A stretch of DNA of 64,000 nucleotides from contig DATBRC010000076.1 in NCBI GenBank assembly GCA_036560485.1, positions 6,722-70,721 of the forward strand, given 5' to 3'. This DNA is from DATBRC01 sp036560485 (GTDB lineage Bacteria > Pseudomonadota > Gammaproteobacteria > Burkholderiales > Burkholderiaceae_D). Position 1 is the stretch's first letter. Each line of letters starts with the position of its first letter. The position numbers were made by a program, and so were the translations under genes. Below, piece after piece: positions 34,623-43,318 of this stretch. The notes beneath the pieces were generated by a model. It saw only the letters and a list, made by a program, of their open reading frames with translations, made no database searches and was not told the origin of the DNA.

Positions 34623-36437
34623 ATGAATTTTTCTTCGCATCGCGTGCTGTATACTGGTTTCATGCTCATGTCGATTCTTACATTGATACCAGGCTGCAGC
34701 AGCCCTCCCAAAAAGCCGGATGCCGTCGCTCGCGGCGACTATGAATCAACAAAACAATATATCAGCAAGTTGATTCAGTATGAGATGAAGCAGCATGATG
34801 TAACGGGGCTCAGCATCGCATTGGTAGACGATCAGCGCATCGTCTGGGCGCAAGGCTTCGGCTATGCGGATATGGCAAACGGAATTGCTGCGACTCCGGA
34901 AACCTTATATCGAGTCGGATCAATCTCAAAACTATTCACGGCGACAGCGGCGATGCAGCTTGCAGAGCAAGGCAAAATCGACATCGACAAGCCGTTGCAG
35001 ACGTATTTGCCATCGTTTTCGATCAAGACGCGCTTCCCTGAAGCCGGTCCGATCACACCACGCAATATCATGACTCATCATTCAGGTCTGCCCGATAGCA
35101 TGATCAACGGGATGTGGGTCAAACAACCGGCACCATTTGCCAAGGTTGTCGATTCCTTGAAAGACGATTATGTGGCATATCCGTCCAATTTCATTTTTGC
35201 TTATTCGAATATCGGTCCTACCTTGCTTGGTGATGCAATACAAACGATCACAGGCAAGGAATTTTCTGCTTACATGAATGATGCACTACTGAGTCCGCTC
35301 GGCATGCATCAATCCTCGTTCTCTGCAGCGCCAAGCGTGTCGTTAATGAGCAAGGCATACCGTGCCGGCTCCGAGAAAGAAGAGCTGGCGTTGCGTGATA
35401 TTCCTGCCGGCGGATTGAATTCCAACGTGTTGGACCTAAGCCGCTTTTTGCAAATGGTGTTCGCGCAAGGGCAATCGAACGGGAACCCAATTCTGAAACC
35501 GGCATCATTGAACGAGATGCTGCGCCCGCAAAACGATAACGTGGAACTGGATTTAGATTTTCGCATTGGCTTGGGTTGGATGCTGTCCAAGAACATCAAA
35601 AATGGCGGCATCGTAGCGTGGCATAACGGCGGTACGATGTTTTATCGCAGCCAATTAATCGCCCTCCCGGAAAAAAAGTTGGGCGTGGTGGTACTGGCCA
35701 ACTCGTTCTCGGCTGGACCAATCGTCAATAGGATTGCTGATGAAACGCTCAAACTCGCACTTGAAGCCAAAACCGGGCTTCAGCAACCCAATCCGGAAAC
35801 ATCGAAAGTAGAGGAAATCCCGTTGCGCAAGGAAGACTTGCAGGAATATCCCGGCGATTATGCAACGATAGCAGGCAGTGCAAAAATCATCGGCAATGGA
35901 GATCGATTGCGTGCGGAGATTGCAGGACGAAACTTTGCTCTCATTCCGGGAGAGGATGGACAATTTGGTATTCAGTATCGCTTATTGGGTTGGATTCCAT
36001 TCCCTAGCAAGCAATTGAGCAATGTGCGTTTGTCTCATGCGCTTGTCTCCAACCGAGAGGTGTTGATCGGAAATGCCTCTGACGAGAAATTTATTCTTGG
36101 CGAAAAAATCCAACCTCAGCCAAATGCGCAGAAATGGATGAACTACCTAGGTGAATATGAATTTATCAATGGGGACGACACAGCAACGCAGTTTAGAAAA
36201 ATTGCACTTCAATATCGAGACGGATTTTTTATCGTTGAAATAACACTGGCTCCTCCATCAGACAATGAGATAGTGCGTATGCCCATTGCACCAGTATCGG
36301 ACAAGGAAGCAATCATTCTTGGACTGGGACGCGGTAAAGGTGAAACGATTCAATCCGTCACCGTGGATGGCGAAGAGTTGATAGCGTATTCCGGATACTT
36401 GCTGCGTAAGCGGCAACAACAGACTAAGGCGGATTAA
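34623..36437 (+). CDS. Serine hydrolase of the beta-lactamase/PBP fold, lipoprotein
   Basis: The 604-residue protein follows GGGAG. The signal MNFSSHRVLYTGFMLMSILTLIPGCSS probably carries a lipobox (LIPGC). SxxK is in VGSISKLFTATAAMQLAEQGKIDIDKPL near residue 100, YxN in FAYSNIGPTLLG, and a third element in GIVAWHNGGTMFYRSQL. A C-terminal region of ~220 residues (from about 390) resembles the lipocalin-like tail seen in some family members. It may be a peptidase or esterase; the substrate is unknown. Confidence 0.82.
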   Translation: MNFSSHRVLYTGFMLMSILTLIPGCSSPPKKPDAVARGDYESTKQYISKLIQYEMKQHDVTGLSIALVDDQRIVWAQGFGYADMANGIAATPETLYRVGSISKLFTATAAMQLAEQGKIDIDKPLQTYLPSFSIKTRFPEAGPITPRNIMTHHSGLPDSMINGMWVKQPAPFAKVVDSLKDDYVAYPSNFIFAYSNIGPTLLGDAIQTITGKEFSAYMNDALLSPLGMHQSSFSAAPSVSLMSKAYRAGSEKEELALRDIPAGGLNSNVLDLSRFLQMVFAQGQSNGNPILKPASLNEMLRPQNDNVELDLDFRIGLGWMLSKNIKNGGIVAWHNGGTMFYRSQLIALPEKKLGVVVLANSFSAGPIVNRIADETLKLALEAKTGLQQPNPETSKVEEIPLRKEDLQEYPGDYATIAGSAKIIGNGDRLRAEIAGRNFALIPGEDGQFGIQYRLLGWIPFPSKQLSNVRLSHALVSNREVLIGNASDEKFILGEKIQPQPNAQKWMNYLGEYEFINGDDTATQFRKIALQYRDGFFIVEITLAPPSDNEIVRMPIAPVSDKEAIILGLGRGKGETIQSVTVDGEELIAYSGYLLRKRQQQTKAD

Positions 36438-36868
36438 ACACGCCTCGCATGCGGGTCTGCAAACACGCTCCTGAACTGATATTAAACGTTTGTTGTTTGT
36501 TTTAGGAAGCCGGTTATGCCACGGCTTGTTCTGACCTAGCCCGAAAGAACAATACCAGAAGCTGTGAGAGGATTTCACATAGATGGTTGTCGTGCCTTCA
36601 AATTCAAAAGACAACGCCAGCCCATCTGCGCTGAACACAATGAGCAATATGAGACCGCCTTATTTCGCTGTGTGCGAAGCATCCTGTTGTTGAGAACATC
36701 TTGGAAAAAAGTTAACACCGTAGTCCCTGGCGTTGCTTTTGCTTTGAGTGCCGGCTCATTCAAACTTTTTTACAAGAAAAAGGAATTGAAGTACAACACA
36801 GGCCCACCCGGAAAAGGTAGTATGGCTAGGGAGAGAATAACAGCACCTCAACACGTGAAGAGGTCAAC
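36438..36868. other. Intergenic region before the TPR cluster
   Basis: About 430 bases. A 102-codon frame on the plus strand (from 36564) has no family resemblance and atypical composition, so I do not call it a gene. The promoter of the three-gene cluster should lie here. Confidence 0.45.
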
Positions 36869-37972
36869 ATGAACAGTCGTCCTGAACCGCTTGGGGATGT
36901 AAGCTGCGATGTCATCGGAATGGGACGCTTGCGAAACGCTCGCCGGACTACGCACTCGATCCCGGTCATTGCTGCCTTCGCATGGATCATGCTGATGACC
37001 TTTGCTTCCCCTGGCTACACACAAAATACCTGCAGCGCGCGTTGTCCCAACGGCTCCATGAGCGAAACCTACTCCTGCAATTCAAGTTACGTGCCGATGT
37101 GCTTGCGGGCCGGTTCATCGCGCGCGCCTGCAGCTGGCGGCGCCCCCGCTGGCCCCACGCCTTTACAACAGTTGCAACTGCAGGGGGCGCAGCAGCTTGG
37201 TACAGCCATAGGCAATCAGCTTGGACAGGCATTGTTCGGATCGCCGCAGAACCAGGCAGAGCAGCAAGCCCAACAGCAGGCGCAGCAAACGCAACAGCAG
37301 CGGAAACTCGCTGCACAACAATTGAACAACAGTGGCATCTATTTGCTCAAACATGGAAATTATGCGGGAGCCCTCAATGAATTTCAGCAGGCTCTTGCCC
37401 AAACGCCGGACGATCCAAACATCATCAATAATATAGCGCTGGCAAAACAGCAAATCAGGGACACGGCACTGGCCGCGAAAAATAGCGCCGCATTGGAAAA
37501 GCTGTTGGGCAAGGCACCGGCCAAATCCAGTACTTTCAATTTCGATCAAGTAACCCAGCCATCATCGCCTGTCGCCCCGAATTCCTCCACACTGAATTTA
37601 GTGAATCTCAGTTCAGATGCGAGTACGGTGGATTTGCGCGGCACGAAGAATACAGCGGTTGATGCAGCGGCACTTAAAGCCAAGCTCGACAGCGTTTTAG
37701 GAAATCATGCTTCGGTTCCTGCACCACCCAATCCGCGACTGCAACTGCCAGAAGGCAAAGACATGGAACTGCTCGGTCAACCGGCGCAATCTGCGCGCGC
37801 GCAAGCGGTGGGCATGCAACGTCCATCCAATGACCCCAAACTGGTGAATCCGACTCAATCGGAAAAACAGATCAAGGCGGAGGTCGACCACCAGTTCGAT
37901 GCTATTTTTGCGAAGCCTGGTGGCTTGGACGATATATTGGAAAAACAAGCGACAGGTGCGAATTCGAAGTGA
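36869..37972 (+). CDS. Secreted Gln-rich TPR protein, first gene of a three-gene cluster
   Basis: The 367-residue protein has an unusually long basic N-region before its hydrophobic signal (VIAAFAWIMLMTFASPGYTQ, ending near residue 50). A Cys-rich stretch follows (four Cys in about 35 residues: TCSARC, YSC, PMC), then a Gln-rich linker (residues ~125-150) and TPR-like repeats (NNSGIYLLKHGNYAGALNEF, QQALAQTPDDPNIINNIALA). The C-terminal half is low in recognisable structure. The family is unknown. The next gene starts 46 bases later on the same strand, so the three genes likely form an operon. Confidence 0.7.
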   Translation: MNSRPEPLGDVSCDVIGMGRLRNARRTTHSIPVIAAFAWIMLMTFASPGYTQNTCSARCPNGSMSETYSCNSSYVPMCLRAGSSRAPAAGGAPAGPTPLQQLQLQGAQQLGTAIGNQLGQALFGSPQNQAEQQAQQQAQQTQQQRKLAAQQLNNSGIYLLKHGNYAGALNEFQQALAQTPDDPNIINNIALAKQQIRDTALAAKNSAALEKLLGKAPAKSSTFNFDQVTQPSSPVAPNSSTLNLVNLSSDASTVDLRGTKNTAVDAAALKAKLDSVLGNHASVPAPPNPRLQLPEGKDMELLGQPAQSARAQAVGMQRPSNDPKLVNPTQSEKQIKAEVDHQFDAIFAKPGGLDDILEKQATGANSK

Positions 37973-38018
37973 CCTCTGTATGTCTAGACCTCTCAACAAA
38001 ATTGATAGTGGGATATCC

Positions 38019-39107
38019 ATGAAAAAAACATTAAAACATTTCCACTTTGTCTTGTTACTGTCTTTAATTTTTCCACCTGTTCTATACGCTCAAATGGCGA
38101 CCAGCGCACCCGCCGTCAAAGCGAATGCGACAGCGGCAAACACAGCCCCTGCAGGTCAGGCGCCGGATGAGGTCGTAAAAAAGCTCTCCAACTTGGTCCA
38201 TGCCGCGAAATATGATGAGGCGCAGCAGTTGATTCGGGGCTTGCTGATTGCCTATCCAAACGACCAGCGCTTGATTCAAGCCGAATCGCTTGTTGATAAA
38301 TTAGTTGCGTCTGCCAAGCCGACAGATAGCGCATTAGGCAATGGCCATCCTGCAAACAGCATTGTGCAACCTGCGGTAAGTGCTACTCCCAGCCAACTCA
38401 CCGGCATGGACAAGGTGGAATTTAACTCTCTGATTGAAATGGCAAAAGAGGCAGAACAGAATCAAGATTTGGAGCAACAAAAAGCGTCGCTGATACAGTT
38501 CATGAACGAAAGCCGCACTTTCCTGTTCAAGTATCCAGGCCAGATGATGCTGTGGAAGTTTCGTGCGTTGATTTCATTGAGTCTGGATCAGCCGGACGCA
38601 GGCTACGAGGCAGGACAGAAACTTTTGGAGGCAGGTGCAGCGGACAGCAACGACCCGACACTGCAACAATTGATTTCACAACTCAAAATAAAGGGTTGGC
38701 TGAACAGGCAAGGCGTGGAGAAAGCAAAGCAAAAAATAGAAGAAGACAAAAAATACAATTGGCTTATAGGGACGTGGACAGGAACCCAGTCATGGTTCTC
38801 CAAAGCAGCTTTTGATTACGGGCAAAAACAAAACAATATCAAGGATGAATTTATAAAGTCCGCATCCGGACAAGGCGTTATGGGATATGCATACAATGCG
38901 AATGACGTAAAAGATAATACCCCCTCGTTCAAATACACGGTTCTTGATTTAGATGAAATGAACCTTTCAACTAATTGGAAAGCGAATCTTCATGCACCTG
39001 ATCCGGAATGGCAGCCAATAACTTCATTTTCTCTCAGCAGCGACAAGAGGACGATCACCATAGTTTGGATGAAACATACTTTTGTTTTAACAAAAGTCAG
39101 CGATTAA
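38019..39107 (+). CDS. Secreted TPR-like protein, paralog A of a tandem pair
   Basis: I choose the ATG at 38019 (MKKTLKHFHFVLLLSLIFPPVLYAQ), which gives a normal signal peptide; 362 residues. Module 1 (residues ~48-105) reads APDEVVKKLSNLVHAAKYDE and LLIAYPNDQRLIQAESLVDK. Module 2 (~125-250) starts TGMDKVEFNSLIEMAKEAEQ and ends LIGTWTGTQSWF. The C-terminal ~100 residues end in DKRTITIVWMKHTFVL. Both modules recur in the next gene, where a PDZ domain separates them. The function is unknown. Confidence 0.7.
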   Translation: MKKTLKHFHFVLLLSLIFPPVLYAQMATSAPAVKANATAANTAPAGQAPDEVVKKLSNLVHAAKYDEAQQLIRGLLIAYPNDQRLIQAESLVDKLVASAKPTDSALGNGHPANSIVQPAVSATPSQLTGMDKVEFNSLIEMAKEAEQNQDLEQQKASLIQFMNESRTFLFKYPGQMMLWKFRALISLSLDQPDAGYEAGQKLLEAGAADSNDPTLQQLISQLKIKGWLNRQGVEKAKQKIEEDKKYNWLIGTWTGTQSWFSKAAFDYGQKQNNIKDEFIKSASGQGVMGYAYNANDVKDNTPSFKYTVLDLDEMNLSTNWKANLHAPDPEWQPITSFSLSSDKRTITIVWMKHTFVLTKVSD

Positions 39108-39133
39108 CAAGACCATTGAACTTGGCGGTACTC

Positions 39134-40630
39134 ATGAAAACTTTCATCCCTGGATTTTTTATTGGTCTGATTTTTCTCACGCCTCTCCACGCCCAAATGA
39201 CGACCAGCGCGCCCGCAGCCAAAAAGAATGCAGCAACGCCAACCACAGCACCGGCAGGTCAGGCGCCGGATGAAGTCGTAAAAAAGCTTTCAAGCTTGGT
39301 CCATGCTGCAAAATATGATGAGGCGCAGCAGTTGATTACAGGTTTATTGATCGCCTATCCAAACGACCAGCGCTTGATTCAAGCTCAATCACTTGTTGAT
39401 AAATTACTCGTTTCCGCCAAGCCGTCAGATAGCGCACAGGGCGACAGCCGGTTCGCAAACACAGCTGCTCCCGCTCAGGCAAAACAAGAAGAGTCACCTG
39501 AAGCATTCGTAGGGATTGGGGTGCAGTTGAACATTGACCCGGAAACACGCGCCATCAAAATTGTCAGTGTATTTCCGCATTCCCCTGCTTCAAAGGCTGG
39601 TCTGTTACAGGGCATGATCGTTGACAAGATTGACGGAACCGCCATCGCAGGCAAAAGCATTCAAGAGGTTGTTAAGCTTCTCAGTGGCGCCATTGGCACG
39701 CCGGTGAGTCTGGGGCTCGTCGATTCTGTAAATGGCGAGACCACAGTGGCGTTGACAAGGCAGAGTATCCAAATACCGAACGACACCAATCCTGCGCAAC
39801 TCAGCGGCATGGATAAGGTCGACTACAACGCCTTGATCGAACTGGCGCGGCAAGCGCAACAAACCACCGATCTGGCACAACAAGGAAATTTGTTGCAACA
39901 ATTCATGCAACGAAGCAGGCAGTTTTTAGTAATGCATCCGCATGAAATGCAGTTATGGCAGTTTCGCGCCGCAGCTGCGATCAGCCTGAATGAGCCGATG
40001 GCAGGATATGAAGCGGGGCAAAGACTGTTGGCCGCCGGTGCAGCCGATAGTAACGATTCGGCTATCCAGCAATTGTTGGTGCAACTAAAAAACAAGGAAT
40101 GGCTGGACCGGCAGAGTGCGGAGAAACATGCGAAATATGCGAAATACGATTGGTTACTCGGGACATGGAATCTGTCCTGGTCTATCTCTTGGCAAGCGCG
40201 CAGTTCATATTGGGCCGCTACCAGTTATAACGCGTTGGCACAGGGTGGTAATTTACCCAACGTGGAATTTTATATAACCGGCTCAACCATTTACGGACAT
40301 TACGCTGGGATGGACAAGAATCAAGTTTTTTTGATCGGCACCATTCTCGATTCAGACCAAATAAATTGGTCGTTTTATCTGCCTCCGACGAGCTCTCCAG
40401 GTGTCTGGTATAGCTTTCAGTCTGCCTATTTTTCTGCCAAGTCCCCACCAAAAGGAGGCCAGACACTTTACCCCTCTGGATTTCAGCCGGTAATCTCCTG
40501 CGAGATCAGCAGCGACAAAAGAACGATCACGATAGTACGGCCATCCCAGGACACAGACCCTGCAAGTAAATATCCGATGAGCGACACGTACACCTATGTG
40601 TTCTCAAAAATTGGCGACACACAAAATTAA
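39134..40630 (+). CDS. Secreted TPR-like protein with a PDZ domain, paralog B
   Basis: The ATG at 39134 (MKTFIPGFFIGLIFLTPLHAQ) gives 498 residues with a signal peptide. Module 1 (APDEVVKKLSSLVHAAKYDE, LLIAYPNDQRLIQAQSLVDK) is nearly identical to that of the gene before. A PDZ domain follows at about residues 120-205 (VGIGVQLNIDPETRAIKIVS, SPASKAGLLQGMIVDKIDG). Then come module 2 (SGMDKVDYNALIELARQAQQ, LLGTWNLSWSI) and a C-terminal domain ending KRTITIV. Compared with paralog A, the PDZ domain looks like an insertion at a module boundary. It is probably a periplasmic protein with peptide-binding ability; its role is unknown. Confidence 0.72.
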   Translation: MKTFIPGFFIGLIFLTPLHAQMTTSAPAAKKNAATPTTAPAGQAPDEVVKKLSSLVHAAKYDEAQQLITGLLIAYPNDQRLIQAQSLVDKLLVSAKPSDSAQGDSRFANTAAPAQAKQEESPEAFVGIGVQLNIDPETRAIKIVSVFPHSPASKAGLLQGMIVDKIDGTAIAGKSIQEVVKLLSGAIGTPVSLGLVDSVNGETTVALTRQSIQIPNDTNPAQLSGMDKVDYNALIELARQAQQTTDLAQQGNLLQQFMQRSRQFLVMHPHEMQLWQFRAAAAISLNEPMAGYEAGQRLLAAGAADSNDSAIQQLLVQLKNKEWLDRQSAEKHAKYAKYDWLLGTWNLSWSISWQARSSYWAATSYNALAQGGNLPNVEFYITGSTIYGHYAGMDKNQVFLIGTILDSDQINWSFYLPPTSSPGVWYSFQSAYFSAKSPPKGGQTLYPSGFQPVISCEISSDKRTITIVRPSQDTDPASKYPMSDTYTYVFSKIGDTQN

Positions 40631-40835
40631 CCAAGTGAGTCTGCAGCCATCCGTGAGAGATCAATGCTGATGCCGAATAAAACAGTGCCTTACAAAAATA
40701 CGCGAAATTTTCACTAATGATAATCAACAATTGTCGCAACTGAAACGCGATCTGCTTAATGTGGCGCATCATTGGAGTAGCTTGCCGTCTCCGTATGAAT
40801 GAAGTACTTCGGAAACGATGACTTGATAGCCATTA

Positions 40836-40857
40836 CCACTCTATAAATATGGAGTGG
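40836..40857 (+). promoter_or_regulatory. Dyad-type site 4 (40.85 kb), variant
   Basis: CCACTC and GAGTGG flank an AT-rich core; the 18-base core is ACTCTATAAATATGGAGT (40838-40855), the same architecture as the other dyads with ATCCC changed to ACTCT. The upstream flank CCATTAC also occurs next to the 8.05-kb site. No good hexamer is at the expected position. The AraC gene starts at 40974. Confidence 0.4.
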
Positions 40858-40973
40858 AATGTCGATTATTCAGTAGGAAGAACATGTGCGACTGACTCCA
40901 AGACCATTGCAGACCTTTCCGTTCATGTTAAATTTGCGTTTTGCGATCAATAACATATTAAGCGTAAGAGAAT

Positions 40974-41450
40974 ATGAGCCAGAGCCCCGAACTATTGCGA
41001 CGGCTGCTGCGCGCGAAGGATCGGATCGATGGGGCGCCCCATGAGGAGTGGCCCATCCATCGGCTGGCGCAGGTGAGTGCTGTCTCGGCAGCACACTTCG
41101 CGCGCTCGTTCAAGGAGGCTTTCGGTCTGCCTCCGCACCGTTACTTGCTCACACGCCGCATTGAGCGAGCTGTTGCGCTGCTGCGTGACACCGAACTATC
41201 CATTACAGATATTGCATTCCAAACCGGCTGGAAGAGCCTTGGTACTTTTGGTCGCGTCTTCCACGACATCACTGGCGAGAACCCGGGAAGTCTTCGAGCG
41301 CGCGAGCGGTCGATTCCGCATGAGCGGGAACATGTGCCCGAGTGCATTGTGCGCGCCGCGCACCGACCAGACCTCAAGACAGCAGTTTCGGAGAAGCGGC
41401 GGAAAAAGGCAGTTGATAGTATGGAGCCTCAATCAAAGGAGGTTATATGA
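40974..41450 (+). CDS. AraC-family transcriptional regulator (DNA-binding domain only)
   Basis: The 158-residue protein is essentially one AraC HTH pair: EWPIHRLAQVSAVSAAHFARSFKEAFGLPPHRYL and ALLRDTELSITDIAFQTGWKSLGTFGRVFHDITGENPGSLR. It lacks an N-terminal ligand domain and ends in a basic tail. The stop overlaps the start of the VOC gene (ATGA). GC content is higher than in the flanks, suggesting transfer. Control of its own operon is likely, with the VOC protein as a possible effector-binding partner. Confidence 0.82.
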   Translation: MSQSPELLRRLLRAKDRIDGAPHEEWPIHRLAQVSAVSAAHFARSFKEAFGLPPHRYLLTRRIERAVALLRDTELSITDIAFQTGWKSLGTFGRVFHDITGENPGSLRARERSIPHEREHVPECIVRAAHRPDLKTAVSEKRRKKAVDSMEPQSKEVI

Positions 41451-41878
41451 CTCAAGGTGTAGATGTGGTCGGTCTGTATGTGCGAAATCAGGACGAGGCG
41501 CTTGCGTTCTACGTCGAGAAATTGGGTTTTCGCATCCACACGGACGTTCGCAACGGCGACTATCGTTGGCTCACGGTGCAGCACCCGGAGCAGCCCTCGT
41601 TCCAGCTCGGTTTGTTCAAGCCGGGCCCGCCGGTGCATGACGCTGCTACCGCAAAGACGCTGGAAGAGGTAGTAGCCAAGGGTGCGATGCCGCCGCTGGT
41701 GCTCGTCGTCAACAACTGCCGTGCTGCTTACGAACGAATGAGTGCATGCGGCGTGGAGTTCACGCAGGAGCCCGTGGATCGTTACGGCGCTGTCGATGCA
41801 GGCTTTCGTGATCCGTCCGGCAATGGGTGGAAATTGATCGAAGCAAGGGCAAAACCAAAATCGGGGAGCTCGCAATGA
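41447..41878 (+). CDS. VOC (glyoxalase fold) family protein
   Basis: The 143-residue protein starts in the AraC stop codon and has a GGAGG ribosome-binding site. The fold marks are VDVVGLYVRNQDEALAFYVEKLGF at the start and GFRDPSGNGWKLIE at the end. The pairing of an AraC gene with a VOC gene is common in mobile resistance or detoxification operons. Its substrate is unknown. Its stop overlaps the next start by four bases. Confidence 0.82.
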   Translation: MTQGVDVVGLYVRNQDEALAFYVEKLGFRIHTDVRNGDYRWLTVQHPEQPSFQLGLFKPGPPVHDAATAKTLEEVVAKGAMPPLVLVVNNCRAAYERMSACGVEFTQEPVDRYGAVDAGFRDPSGNGWKLIEARAKPKSGSSQ

Positions 41879-42096
41879 ACATGAGCCTTTGGATTCGCCA
41901 AAGCCACCGCTGGTTGTCTATCGTTTTCACGCTGACAGTCATCGCCAACTTCGTGTTCAGGGCGATGGCATCCGGCGAACCTCCGGCGTGGCTGACTTAT
42001 TCGCCGCTACCTCCGCTCTTTTTACAGTTATTTTCGGGTCTGTATCTGTTCGCACTCCCATACACTAACAAGTGGCGCAATAGTGCACGCGACTAA
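41875..42096 (+). CDS. Small two-helix membrane protein
   Basis: The ATG at 41875 overlaps the VOC stop. The 73 residues (MNMSLWIRQSHRWLSIVFTL...) have two membrane segments (WLSIVFTLTVIANFVFRAMA and PPLFLQLFSGLYLFALPY). The function is unknown, but four-base overlaps tie it tightly to the AraC-VOC operon, which ends here at a strong hairpin. Confidence 0.7.
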   Translation: MNMSLWIRQSHRWLSIVFTLTVIANFVFRAMASGEPPAWLTYSPLPPLFLQLFSGLYLFALPYTNKWRNSARD

Positions 42097-42105
42097 CTCA
42101 GTCAA

Positions 42106-42140
42106 GGAGACAAAAACGGCTACAAGCCGTTTTTGTCTCC
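42106..42140 (+). terminator. Strong terminator hairpin after the AraC-VOC operon
   Basis: GGAGACAAAAACGGC and GCCGTTTTTGTCTCC pair perfectly over 15 bases around a 5-base loop, 10 bases after the operon's last stop. The T run is inside the stem, so termination may work in both directions. Confidence 0.7.
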
Positions 42141-42398
42141 GCACTGTGGTGCCCCTTCCCTTGGTGTTAATTCTGCACGAATGTCTGCTTTTCAATTAAG
42201 GCTGCTTCCGCTTTGGGTCGGAAGCGGGCAGTCAAGAGAACGAAACGATTTGTCCCGATCTCAATATCAATGGTGTTCATGTTGCCGGACAAACTGCTCA
42301 CATTCACTAGAATACGCAATTACAAATCAATCCTTCAAAACCGTGCTTGATGCTTCATCGCGCTATACTTGTGGATATAAAATTTTACTGATATCCAC
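42141..42398. other. Intergenic region upstream of smpB
   Basis: About 260 bases with no supported gene; it should hold the smpB promoter. Confidence 0.4.
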
Positions 42399-42848
42399 GT
42401 GACAATCGCAGAAAACAAGAAAGCATTCCACGATTACTTCATCGAAGAGCGCTATGAAGCCGGCCTGGTGCTGGAAGGCTGGGAAGTCAAAGCGATTCGC
42501 GACGGCCGCGTGCAGCTGAAAGAATCCTACGTCATCTCACGCGATAACGAACTCTTCCTGTTCGGCGCGCACATCAGCCCGCTGCTGAGCGCGTCGTCGC
42601 ATATCTACCCACAAGTAATCCGCACCAGAAAATTATTGCTGCATGCAGCCGAAATCGCCCGATTGATCAGCAAGGTCGATCGCTCAGGTTATGCAATGAT
42701 CGCACTCGACTTGCACTATGTGCGTGGCCGGGTGAAATGCCAGATCGGTTTGGGAAAAGGTAAAAAGGAATACGACAAGCGCAATGTCGAAAAAGAGCGC
42801 GACTGGTTAAGAGAACATCAGAAGATCATGAAGATACATCGTCGTTGA
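42399..42848 (+). CDS. smpB: SsrA-binding protein SmpB
   Basis: The 149-residue protein starts at a GTG (VTIAENKKAFHDYFIEERYEAG). SmpB binds tmRNA and brings it to stalled ribosomes for trans-translation. Family marks include GLVLEGWEVKAIRDGRVQLKESYV, FGAHISPLL and the C-terminal basic tail KKEYDKRNVEKERDWLREHQK. It is full length and lies alone; I see no tmRNA gene next to it. Confidence 0.95.
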   Translation: MTIAENKKAFHDYFIEERYEAGLVLEGWEVKAIRDGRVQLKESYVISRDNELFLFGAHISPLLSASSHIYPQVIRTRKLLLHAAEIARLISKVDRSGYAMIALDLHYVRGRVKCQIGLGKGKKEYDKRNVEKERDWLREHQKIMKIHRR

Positions 42849-42993
42849 TGTTTGCACTTACAGATATCGCCGAACCATCGTTAAAAATCGGTAAGCACTC
42901 CGCTCATTGAACTACGCCTGCGTGAAATGCCTTTTACGTGCGTTTCCGATTGTGCTCAAGTGTCGTGGTGAATTAGTAACTGTCTATATCAAT

Positions 42994-43039
42994 ATGCCAT
43001 ATTTATGGCATGTTTCAAAAAGCAATATTCAGTTATATT
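42994..43039 (+). promoter_or_regulatory. Dyad-type promoter, site 5 (43.0 kb)
   Basis: ATGCCATATTTATGGCAT (42994-43011) is a variant of the shared dyad. TATATT lies exactly 22 bases later (43034-43039), the best -10 among the sites. The spacer block CAATATTCAGTTATATTGA matches 13 of 19 positions of the block shared by sites 1 and 6. Confidence 0.6.
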
Positions 43040-43045
43040 GATTCC

Positions 43046-43113
43046 GTCTCTTCATACTCTCAAACACGAGAGTCTGGATTCGGCCCGGAAGGTAAAACTT
43101 CCGGGCCTTTTTT
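43046..43113 (+). ncRNA. Candidate small RNA with two hairpins
   Basis: If TATATT at 43034-43039 is the -10, the transcript starts near 43046 and ends at the terminator at 43113, about 68 bases. It contains a hairpin ACTCTC-N6-GAGAGT (43056-43073), a short single-stranded link and a strong terminator hairpin with U tail. No coding frame with a start codon fits in it. The call is an inference from promoter and terminator spacing. Confidence 0.45.
43082..43113 (+). terminator. Rho-independent terminator
   Basis: GGCCCGGAAG and CTTCCGGGCC pair perfectly around a 6-base loop, followed by six T. It lies about 230 bases after smpB, too far to be a simple smpB terminator, which supports a separate short transcript. 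Confidence 0.88.
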
Positions 43114-43318
43114 AAATTTGATAATCCGAATTCAAATTACGCAGCACGGAGTGCATGGCATACCGTTACGCCAGCATCAATGACTTGCCCATTACGGAAT
43201 CAGAGCGCAAATTCTTTTGGCCGCTTGGCCGCCGCCCCGACGAGCATCCCGGGTTGAGCGATCTGGGACTGTGAGTTGGTTGTGTAAAGCCGCTACCGAT
43301 ATCAGAGCAGAATTCCCA

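Noticed and set aside
36564..36872. A 102-codon frame before the TPR cluster
   Set aside because: Its residue composition is atypical (many Lys/Arg/Ser/Cys), it has no family match, and it overlaps the next start region.
42849..43080. A tmRNA gene next to smpB
   Set aside because: Neither the acceptor-stem ends nor a tag-peptide frame can be found; only a short hairpin transcript fits.
43155..43274. A 39-codon frame (MAYRYASINDLPITESERKF...) after the candidate sRNA
   Set aside because: It has no clear ribosome-binding site and no known relative; it could be a worn gene end, but the evidence is too thin.
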